DNA of 18,870 nt from an uncultured Oscillospiraceae bacterium (GTDB taxonomy: Bacteria > Bacillota > Clostridia > Oscillospirales > Oscillospiraceae), in the NCBI GenBank assembly GCA_934589155.1, contig CAKTNP010000033.1:1-18870 (forward strand). Direction: 5' to 3'. Both the position numbers and the translations under genes were made by a program. Shown here piece by piece: positions 10,686-16,087 of the stretch. How positions within the stretch are numbered: position 1 is the first letter of the stretch; every line of letters begins with the position of its first letter. The notes beneath the pieces were generated by a model, which worked only from the letters and a program-made list of their open reading frames with translations, did no database searches and was not told the DNA's origin.

Positions 10686-11795
10686 CTAAAACAGTAGGGA
10701 GATCAGCAGGAACAACAGGGAAAGCCACGCAGTGATCCCGCCGAACAGTGCCCAGCACTTGCCCTTGTCCACGGGGAGCTGACCCACAATCTTTCCGGTC
10801 TGACCGTTCATGGCAAAGGTGTAGATTTTATCCTTATACTTGGTGTTCAGCATCCAGACCGGCAGGAGCCCATAGCGGATCTTGGTGTTGGACAGCTGAT
10901 TGCCGCCGCTCTGGCGGAGCACCGTGGCGTAGCCCTGGGCGGTACCGGCCAGCATGGAGTCCGCCGTGGCCTCGATCCGGGCGTTGGCCCGGGGCTGGCC
11001 CTCTTGGGCGGTGACGTCGTATTTGTCCGCCAGATAGCCGGATAGATAGGCGGTGTCGAAGTCCACAGCCTTGGAATAGTCATAGGGCTCCACGGACTCC
11101 ATGTAGCCGTCCTCCATTTTCTTGGAGCCGTCTACGGGGACCCCGTCAAAGGACATCTGTCCAGCTCGCCATAGCATGTAATAGTCTGTCTTGGTGTAGT
11201 TGTATTCCGAGTCGGACCAGCCGGAGACCTGGGTGGCTTTGTAAACGGCCTGGGCGTTCACGTCGCAGGAATAGAGCCAGAAGGGAACATACATGCCGGA
11301 GATCATTTCCAGTCGGTTCTCGCCTACAAAGCCCTTGGGCAGCAGGATCTTTCCCTTGCACAGCCGCTTCAGGGCCTCCTTGGCGGAATTCTTATCGTTT
11401 TGAAAGGGTACCACGAAATCCGGCCGGAACTGGCGGCTGACCCGGCCCGGGATCACGGCGGGGTTCTCGCAGTAGGGGCAGAAGGTAGCCGCCGTGTTGG
11501 TATCCGTCAGGATCTCACCGCCGCAGGAGGGGCAGGTAAAGACCTGCATTTCCTCGGCCTCGCCGTCCTTCCAGCCCTGGCTGTCCTCGTCACCGTAGTC
11601 GTCCCACTGCACATTCTCCTTGGGCGTGACCAGTGCGTCGTTGTAGTCCTTTACAGCCTCCAAGTCAAAGGTGTTCAGGCAGGCTGCACATCGCATCTGC
11701 TGAGAGCCCGGGGCAAAAGACAGGGCTGCGCCGCAGCAGGGGCATTTATACTCTACAACGTTGACATCTGCGTTCTTTTGCGATTGTTCGTCCAT
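10686..11795 (-). CDS. Zinc-ribbon membrane protein (YdjG-like)
   Basis: The 369 residues begin with two zinc ribbons: Cys18/21/36/39 (CPCCG...CAAC) and Cys88/91/106/109 (CPSCGG...CPYC), separated by an acidic linker. A middle region contains FVVPFQ, LLPKGFVGENRLEMISGMYVPFWLY and GLLPVWML, segments I associate with YdjG-like TFIIB-type zinc-ribbon proteins. The protein ends in a hydrophobic helix (about 347-369) that anchors it with almost no residues outside the membrane. GGAGGG six bases before the ATG at 11795 sets the start; an earlier in-frame ATG at 11864 would lie upstream of the mapped -10 element. It is the first gene of the three-gene unit, as in B. subtilis ydjG-ydjH-ydjI. Confidence 0.85.
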   Translation of the reverse strand: MDEQSQKNADVNVVEYKCPCCGAALSFAPGSQQMRCAACLNTFDLEAVKDYNDALVTPKENVQWDDYGDEDSQGWKDGEAEEMQVFTCPSCGGEILTDTNTAATFCPYCENPAVIPGRVSRQFRPDFVVPFQNDKNSAKEALKRLCKGKILLPKGFVGENRLEMISGMYVPFWLYSCDVNAQAVYKATQVSGWSDSEYNYTKTDYYMLWRAGQMSFDGVPVDGSKKMEDGYMESVEPYDYSKAVDFDTAYLSGYLADKYDVTAQEGQPRANARIEATADSMLAGTAQGYATVLRQSGGNQLSNTKIRYGLLPVWMLNTKYKDKIYTFAMNGQTGKIVGQLPVDKGKCWALFGGITAWLSLLFLLISLLF

Positions 11796-11826
11796 AAATA
11801 TCCCTCCGTTTCCTGGTTTTTTCTTC

Positions 11827-11855
11827 ATTATATCATAGCCCTGGGCCCCACGCAA
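11827..11855 (-). promoter_or_regulatory. Sigma-A promoter of the ydjGHI-like unit
   Basis: On the minus strand TATAAT (11832-11827) is preceded by TGA (extended -10), and TTGCGT (11855-11850) stands 17 bases upstream as the -35. It is a housekeeping-type promoter. I see no sigma-W-like element (TGAAAC with CGTA), although the B. subtilis operon is sigma-W controlled. Confidence 0.75.
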
Positions 11856-11899
11856 GGTGTACACTTGCCATTTCTGGGGAAATCTTCATCCTTTTGCAC

Positions 11900-11928
11900 T
11901 TGCAATTCTGAGGAGAATTTCTTATAAT
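11900..11928 (+). promoter_or_regulatory. Promoter of the MATE gene with inverted repeats
   Basis: TTGCAA (11900-11905), a 17-base spacer and TATAAT (11923-11928) give a strong sigma-A promoter. The spacer holds the perfect inverted repeat AATTCT-GAGG-AGAATT (11904-11919). A second repeat, TTGCA-CT-TGCAA (11894-11905), overlaps the -35. Both positions suit a repressor operator. The 168-base gap from 11796 to 11963 is otherwise accounted for by the divergent promoter. Confidence 0.75.
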
Positions 11929-11963
11929 AAAAGGGCATTTTTTAGAGTATCGAGGCGTATTTC

Positions 11964-13322
11964 ATGCAAGCACAGAACATAGACGAAAAATATATCGAAA
12001 TGACCCGATTCCCGGTGGAAAAGCTCATCGGGAAACTGGCAATTCCTACCATTATTTCTATGCTCATCACCACCGTTTACAACATGGCGGACACTTTTTT
12101 TATCGGAAAGATCAGCACCAGCGCTTCCGGCGCCGTGGGCGTGGCCTTCTCCCTGATGTCGGTGATCCAAGCCGTGGGCTTTTTCTTTGGCCAGGGCTCC
12201 GGCAATAATATTTCCCGGGAGTTGGGGCGGCGGAACACCCAGCGGGCGGAGACGCTGGCCTCCGTCGGCTTCTTTTCGGCTCTGATCTCCGGCACGGTCA
12301 TCATGGGCCTTGGCCTGGCGTTTATCCGGCCCCTGGCCCGGCTTCTGGGCTCTACGGAGACCATTCTGCCCTACGCCGTGGATTACCTTCGCATCGTCCT
12401 CATCGGCGGATCCTACATGACCGCCTCCTTCGTTCTTAACAACCTGCTGCGGTTCCAGGGCAATGCCTTTTACGGTATGATCGGACTGGCCTCCGGCGGC
12501 GTCCTCAATATTCTTCTGGACCCTCTGTTTATTTTCGTATTCCATATGGGTATTTCTGGTGCGGCTCTGGCCACCATCCTGAGCCAGTTTGTGAGCTTTC
12601 TCATTCTGCTGTATCAGTGCAATCATGTGGGCACGGTGAAGGTTCGTTTTCGGAACTTCCGGCCCAGTCGGGCAGTTTACGGCATGATTATCTCCGGCGG
12701 CCTGCCCTCCCTGTGCCGCCAGGGCATCGCCGGTGTGGCCACCGTCTGCCTGAATAAGGCGGCCAACCCCTTCGGTGATGCTGCCATTGCCGCCATGTCC
12801 ATCGTGTCCCGGATTGCCAACCTGCTCCAGTCCGCCGTTATTGGCTTTGGTCAGGGCTTCCAGCCCGTCTGCGGCTACAACTACGGGGCGGGGAAGTACT
12901 CCCGGGTCCGTCGGGGCTTCTGGTTCTGCACCATTGTTTCCACCGTGTTCCTGGTGGTGTTTTCTGCGCTGGAGGTGCCCCTGGCGCCCCAATTTGTGGA
13001 ACTGTTCCGAAAGGGAGACCCGGAGGTGGTGGCCATCGGTGCCAAGGCCCTGCGGTTCCAGTGCATTACGGGCTGGACTGCGGGCTTTCTGGTGCTGGCC
13101 AACATGACACTTCAGACCTCTGGCAAGACTCTCAGCGCTTCGATTCTGGGCATGGCACGCCAGGGCCTGTTTCTGATCCCCGCCGTGCTGATCCTGTCCG
13201 CTCTGTGGGGCATTCTGGGCCTTCAGTTGGCCCAGCCCGTGTCTGACGTGCTGTCCTTCCTGGTTTCCGTTCCCATGATGGCGGCTTTCCTGAAAAAACT
13301 GCCTAAGGAAGATGCTGCCTGA
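11964..13322 (+). CDS. MATE family multidrug/cation efflux transporter
   Basis: The 452 residues form two similar halves of six predicted membrane helices, the layout of MATE exporters, which expel cationic drugs or metabolites in exchange for Na+ or H+. Typical segments are KLAIPTIISMLITTVYNMADTFFIGKIST near the N terminus, GFFFGQGSGNNISRELGRRN after helix 2, LNNLLRFQGNAFYGMIGLASGGVLNILLDPLFIF in helices 4-5 and GFGQGFQPVCGYNYGAGKY in the second half. A weak GAGG site lies 8 bases before the ATG. It stands alone on its transcript, with its own promoter upstream and a long hairpin after it. The substrate cannot be told from sequence; the NorM-like, DinF-like and MepA-like groups are hard to separate by eye. 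No regulator gene is adjacent. Confidence 0.93.
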   Translation: MQAQNIDEKYIEMTRFPVEKLIGKLAIPTIISMLITTVYNMADTFFIGKISTSASGAVGVAFSLMSVIQAVGFFFGQGSGNNISRELGRRNTQRAETLASVGFFSALISGTVIMGLGLAFIRPLARLLGSTETILPYAVDYLRIVLIGGSYMTASFVLNNLLRFQGNAFYGMIGLASGGVLNILLDPLFIFVFHMGISGAALATILSQFVSFLILLYQCNHVGTVKVRFRNFRPSRAVYGMIISGGLPSLCRQGIAGVATVCLNKAANPFGDAAIAAMSIVSRIANLLQSAVIGFGQGFQPVCGYNYGAGKYSRVRRGFWFCTIVSTVFLVVFSALEVPLAPQFVELFRKGDPEVVAIGAKALRFQCITGWTAGFLVLANMTLQTSGKTLSASILGMARQGLFLIPAVLILSALWGILGLQLAQPVSDVLSFLVSVPMMAAFLKKLPKEDAA

Positions 13323-13345
13323 GCTTTTTGTTGGAAATACAACCG

Positions 13346-13403
13346 AAAAAGATCTCCCTTGCTGGTATGATCGAGCCATACCAATTGCAAGGGGGATCTT
13401 TTT
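13346..13403 (+). terminator. Very long hairpin between MATE and ferredoxin genes
   Basis: AAAAAGATCTCCCTTGC (13346-13362) pairs with GCAAGGGGGATCTTTTT (13387-13403) over 17 bp including one G-U pair. After a 3-base bulge TGGTATG (13363-13369) pairs with CATACCA (13377-13383). The 3' arm ends in TTTTT, so it should terminate the MATE transcript. The next gene's ATG starts two bases after it, and that gene's purine-rich ribosome site lies inside the 3' arm. Confidence 0.8.
13363..13371 (+). promoter_or_regulatory. Possible extended -10 promoter inside the hairpin
   Basis: TGGTATGAT contains TGn followed by TATGAT (13366-13371), an extended -10. Transcription would start near 13378, after the 5' arm of the surrounding hairpin, so the mRNA would leave the ribosome site free. 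No good -35 is present. Confidence 0.35.
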
Positions 13404-13405
13404 AT

Positions 13406-14110
13406 ATGGTAAGAAAGATCATTAAAATAGACCGGGACCGGTGCAATGGCTGCGGTCTGTGTGCCACTGCCTGTCATGAGGGGGCCATTGATATTGTGGA
13501 CGGTAAGGCCCAGCTCACCCGGGAGCACTACTGCGACGGCTTGGGGGACTGTCTGCCCGCCTGTCCCATGAACGCCATTTCCTTTGAAGAGCGGGAGGCC
13601 CCCGCCTATGATGCCGAGGCCGTCAAGGCCGCCCAGGCAGCAAAGCAGGCTCCGGCTCACCCGGGAAGCTGCCCTGGCAGCCGGATGCACCGGCTGGCGC
13701 CCCGGGACAGGGGAGAGGCCCCAGTTTCCGCCGCTCCTGCCATGAGCCAGCTCCGGCAGTGGCCGGTGCAGATTAAGCTGGTGCCGGAGCAGGCGCCCTT
13801 CTTTGACGGCGCCGACGTGCTCATTGCCGCCGACTGCACCGCCTACGCCTGCGGCGACTTCCACGATCGGTTCATCCGGGGCCGGGTGACCCTCATCGGC
13901 TGTCCCAAGCTGGACGAGGGGGACTATGCCGAAAAGCTCACCGCCATTTTCCGGGACAATGCCATCCGCTCCGTGACCCTGGTTCGGATGGAGGTGCCCT
14001 GCTGCGGCGGCTTGGAGCGGGCGGCCCGGACGGCGCTTCAGCATTGCGGCAAGCAAATCCCTCTCCAGGTCCGGATCCTGTCCCTGGAGGGTCAGGTTCT
14101 GGAACGCTGA
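13406..14110 (+). CDS. 4Fe-4S ferredoxin-type protein with cysteine-rich C-terminal domain
   Basis: The 234-residue soluble protein begins with a ferredoxin module. The first motif CNGCGLCATAC supplies Cys13/16/19/23. The second, CDGLGDCLPACP, supplies only Cys43/49/53, one fewer than a classical cluster motif. After a low-complexity Ala/Gln/Pro linker, a C-terminal domain carries CTAYACG (Cys144, Cys149), GCPKLD (Cys166) and VPCCGG (Cys199/200). This family is common in strict anaerobes but I know of no proven reaction; electron transfer or redox sensing is likely. The ATG at 13406 starts the conserved MVRKIIKIDRDRC sequence; in-frame TTG 13328 and ATG 13367 lie in the hairpin and lack ribosome sites. 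AAGGGGGA about 10 bases upstream is the only candidate site. Confidence 0.85.
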   Translation: MVRKIIKIDRDRCNGCGLCATACHEGAIDIVDGKAQLTREHYCDGLGDCLPACPMNAISFEEREAPAYDAEAVKAAQAAKQAPAHPGSCPGSRMHRLAPRDRGEAPVSAAPAMSQLRQWPVQIKLVPEQAPFFDGADVLIAADCTAYACGDFHDRFIRGRVTLIGCPKLDEGDYAEKLTAIFRDNAIRSVTLVRMEVPCCGGLERAARTALQHCGKQIPLQVRILSLEGQVLER

Positions 14111-14158
14111 GACAGCCCCTGTTTTTCGCTTCTTTTTTTGACGTTTTCTCTGATTCCC

Positions 14159-14199
14159 GGAAAAAGCAAGCCGCTTTGTAAAAAACGGCTTGCTTTTCC
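14159..14199 (+). terminator. Terminator of the ferredoxin-like gene
   Basis: AAAAGCAAGCCG (14162-14173) pairs with CGGCTTGCTTTT (14186-14197) around a 12-base loop, extended by GG/CC (14159-14160, 14198-14199) after a bulged A. The U-tract is part of the stem. T-rich runs at 14121-14146 precede it without a clear stem. Confidence 0.7.
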
Positions 14200-14218
14200 G
14201 TAAAACATATGCTATCAT
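14190..14218 (+). promoter_or_regulatory. Promoter of the uracil permease leader
   Basis: TTGCTT (14190-14195), a 17-base spacer and TATCAT (14213-14218) preceded by TGC (extended -10). The -35 lies inside the 3' arm of the preceding terminator. Transcription should begin near 14225. Confidence 0.7.
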
Positions 14219-14245
14219 AGGGCGCAATGGGAAGGGGGCGTCATC

Positions 14246-14317
14246 ATGCAGATCTGTCGGTTCACGGGAAGCAGTTTTGCAGGGGTGATTTATTTCCTTT
14301 TTCCCAAATGTTCGTGA
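14246..14317 (+). CDS. Leader peptide of the uracil permease attenuator
   Basis: This 23-codon open frame starts MQICRFTGSS and ends FLFPKCS. The purine-rich site GAAGGGGG (14231-14238) lies 7 bases before the ATG, better placed than that of many genes here. It begins about 20 bases after the predicted transcription start. Its last third is encoded by a U-rich stretch (about 14288-14302). Its TGA stop (14315-14317) overlaps the first two bases of the terminator stem that precedes uraA. A ribosome finishing this peptide would cover the terminator's 5' arm. That layout suggests a regulatory leader peptide whose translation controls readthrough; the peptide sequence itself has no known function. 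Expression is inferred. Confidence 0.6.
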   Translation: MQICRFTGSSFAGVIYFLFPKCS

Positions 14318-14347
14318 AACGGTCGTTTTTAGATCGTTTCTTTTTTT
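14316..14347 (+). terminator. Attenuator terminator ahead of uraA
   Basis: GAAACGGTC (14316-14324) pairs with GATCGTTTC (14332-14340) over 9 bp with one G-U, around GTTTTTA. Seven Ts follow (14341-14347). It stands between the promoter and the gene, 29 bases before the uraA ATG, so most transcripts should stop here unless its folding is prevented. Confidence 0.85.
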
Positions 14348-14376
14348 ATGCCTGCGTAAAAGAAAGGAAGAACGCC

Positions 14377-15744
14377 ATGAACAATCAAGAACCGATTCGG
14401 GACGCGCGAAAGCTGGGCGTACCCAAGATGCTGGTCCTGGGTCTGCAGCATATGTTTGCCATGTTTGGCGCCACCATTCTGGTGCCCATTCTGGTCAACA
14501 GCTACGACTTGCCCCTGTCCATCCAGACCACCCTGTTTTTTGCCGGTATCGGCACCCTGTTTTTCCACGTCTGCACGAAGCTGAAGGTCCCGGCTTTTCT
14601 GGGCTCTTCCTTTGCTTTCCTGGGCGGATTCCAGGCGGTGGCGGCTTTGAATGTGGGAAAGTTCGCCACCATGACCGGTGCTGAGAAGCTGCCCTATGCC
14701 CTGGGCGGCATCGTGGTGGCCGGCGGCTTGTACGTGATTCTGGCTCTCGTTATCAAGCTGGTGGGCGTCAATAAGGTCATGCGTTTCCTGCCCCCTGTGG
14801 TCACCGGTCCCATCATCATTCTGATCGGTCTGAACCTGGCGCCCTCCGCTGTGTCCAACGCATCCTCCTGCTGGTGGCTGGCTCTGGTGGCCATGGGTAT
14901 CATCATTGTTGCCAACATCTGGGGCAAAGGCATGATCAAGATCATCCCCATCCTCCTGGGTGTGGTAGGCTCTTACCTGGTGGCCGTCATTGCAAATGCC
15001 TGCGGCGCTACCATCAAGGACGCCTCCGGCGCCGTGAAGCCTCTGGTGGACTTCTCCTCCGTGGCCGCCTCTAAGGCGGTGGGCCTGCAGCCCTTCCAGC
15101 TGGCCAAGTTTGACGTGACCACCATCCTCATCATGGCTCCCATCGCCATTGCCTCCATGATGGAGCACATTGGCGATATGTCCGCCATTTCCGCCACCGT
15201 GGGCGAGAACTTCATTCAGGACCCCGGCCTGCACCGGACCCTGATCGGCGACGGTATCGCTACCTCCCTGGCCGGTATGTTCGGCGGCCCCGCCAACACC
15301 ACCTACGGCGAGAATACCGGTGTTCTGGTCCTGTCCAAAGTTTACGATCCTAAGGTTATTCGCCTGGCTGCGGTCTATGCCGTGGTTCTGTCCTTCAGTC
15401 CGGCCTTCGCCGCCCTGATTGGCTCCATTCCCTCCGCCATTATCGGAGGCGTGTCCTTTATCCTTTACGGCATGATTTCCGCCATCGGCGTGCGGAACGT
15501 GGTGGAGAACCGGGTGGACTTCACCAACTCCCGGAACCTGATCATCGCCGCCGTGATCCTGGTCTGCGGCCTGGGCTTTTCCAGCGGCCTGACCTTCCAC
15601 ATCGGCGAGGCTAGCATCACCCTGACCAGCTTGGCCATTGCCGCCATCGCCGGTATCCTGCTCAATGCCATCCTGCCCGGCAAGGACTATACCTTCGGCT
15701 CCGACGTGACCGACGGCCGTTCCACCGACATGGGCCGGTATTGA
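14377..15744 (+). CDS. uraA: Uracil permease (NCS2 family)
   Basis: This integral membrane transporter imports uracil with protons to feed pyrimidine salvage. The 455 residues fit the NCS2 fold with 14 membrane spans (7+7). Diagnostic segments are GLQHMFAMFGATILVPIL near the N terminus, MEHIGDMSAI (substrate-binding glutamate in E. coli UraA) and TTYGENTGVLVLSKVYDP (second binding glutamate). These favour uracil over xanthine or urate carriers. The ATG at 14377 follows AAAGGAAG by about 8 bases. The frame stays open back to an ATG at 14227, but those extra 50 codons span the attenuator, have no ribosome site and would start at the transcription start itself. Regulation is by the leader described separately. 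The gene has its own terminator. Confidence 0.94.
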   Translation: MNNQEPIRDARKLGVPKMLVLGLQHMFAMFGATILVPILVNSYDLPLSIQTTLFFAGIGTLFFHVCTKLKVPAFLGSSFAFLGGFQAVAALNVGKFATMTGAEKLPYALGGIVVAGGLYVILALVIKLVGVNKVMRFLPPVVTGPIIILIGLNLAPSAVSNASSCWWLALVAMGIIIVANIWGKGMIKIIPILLGVVGSYLVAVIANACGATIKDASGAVKPLVDFSSVAASKAVGLQPFQLAKFDVTTILIMAPIAIASMMEHIGDMSAISATVGENFIQDPGLHRTLIGDGIATSLAGMFGGPANTTYGENTGVLVLSKVYDPKVIRLAAVYAVVLSFSPAFAALIGSIPSAIIGGVSFILYGMISAIGVRNVVENRVDFTNSRNLIIAAVILVCGLGFSSGLTFHIGEASITLTSLAIAAIAGILLNAILPGKDYTFGSDVTDGRSTDMGRY

Positions 15745-15760
15745 TCCCCAGCGTCTCCCA

Positions 15761-15791
15761 AAAGTGCGGGCAGTATTGCCCGCACTTTTTT
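15761..15791 (+). terminator. Terminator of uraA
   Basis: AAAGTGCGGGCA (15761-15772) pairs perfectly with TGCCCGCACTTT (15777-15788) around GTAT. The tract TTTTTT (15786-15791) overlaps the stem end. Confidence 0.93.
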
Positions 15792-15793
15792 GC

Positions 15794-15822
15794 TTGCATT
15801 TTTCCGGGGAGTAGACTATAAT
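15794..15822 (+). promoter_or_regulatory. Promoter of the cobalamin riboswitch transcript
   Basis: TTGCAT (15794-15799), a 17-base spacer and a perfect TATAAT (15817-15822). Transcription should start near 15829, about 18 bases before the aptamer. Confidence 0.85.
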
Positions 15823-15846
15823 AGCCGTGTAATTGAAGATGAACAA

Positions 15847-15956
15847 AAAGCAGCCGCTTCGGAGAGTTCCGCAGGCGGAATGGGGTGAGATGCCCCGCGA
15901 GTGGGTCACTGTGATACCGGCGCGACCGGTTCAGTCAGATACGCCGCGGCTGCTTT
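15847..15956 (+). promoter_or_regulatory. Cobalamin riboswitch aptamer
   Basis: The closing helix pairs AAAGCAGCCGC (15847-15857) with GCGGCTGCTTT (15946-15956) over 11 perfect base pairs. Inside, in the canonical order, are GGCGGAAT, the hairpin GGGGTGAGATGCCCC (15882-15896, matching the CGGTGnnAnTCCG region), GGGTCACTGTGA (15903-15914, the conserved CACTGTGA element), a short ACCGG/CCGGT stem, and AGTCAGATACGCC (15933-15945), which matches the B12 box AGTCAGGAGACC with small changes. The optional peripheral helices are short or absent, so this is a compact form. Such aptamers bind adenosyl-, methyl- or hydroxocobalamin and usually switch the downstream gene off. A terminator and a large exported protein gene follow. 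Confidence 0.88.
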
Positions 15957-15998
15957 GGAATCCTGCCTTCACCGGGATGCCGCTGCTGTGGGTTTTCT

Positions 15999-16033
15999 GT
16001 GCCCGCACGGCCTTTCGGTCGTGCGGGCATTTT
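15999..16033 (+). terminator. Riboswitch expression-platform terminator
   Basis: TGCCCGCACG (16000-16009) pairs with CGTGCGGGCA (16020-16029), extended inward by GCC/GGT, with TTTT at 16030-16033. An alternative helix could block it: GTGGG (15988-15992) pairs with CCCGC (16002-16006). Bases 16034-16074 hold nothing I can name before the AGGAGG ribosome site. Confidence 0.82.
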
Positions 16034-16087
16034 CCGTATTTCAAGCCGTCTGGCGTGAGATAAGAATTTGATTTAGGAGGAAGAAGA

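Noticed and set aside
11922..13379. 485-codon minus-strand frame across the MATE gene
   Set aside because: Its product is rich in His, Gly and Gln and resembles no protein; it is the complement of a clear membrane transporter.
14225..14347. PyrR-binding loop or purine riboswitch in the uraA leader
   Set aside because: I found neither the PyrR loop consensus nor the conserved junction bases of purine aptamers. A covariance-model search would be needed to exclude a divergent form.
14227..14376. N-terminal extension of the uracil permease from an ATG at 14227
   Set aside because: It would translate through the attenuator, has no ribosome site and begins at the predicted transcription start. 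The conserved permease begins at 14377.
14329..15909. 526-codon open frame on the minus strand across uraA
   Set aside because: It is the mirror of a GC-rich gene with biased third positions. Its product is rich in His, Gly, Gln and Asp with no domain, and the plus strand encodes an unmistakable permease.
15833..16063. 76-codon plus-strand frame inside the riboswitch region
   Set aside because: It spans the aptamer and terminator, has no ribosome site and its product has no recognisable features; the RNA structure explains the sequence.
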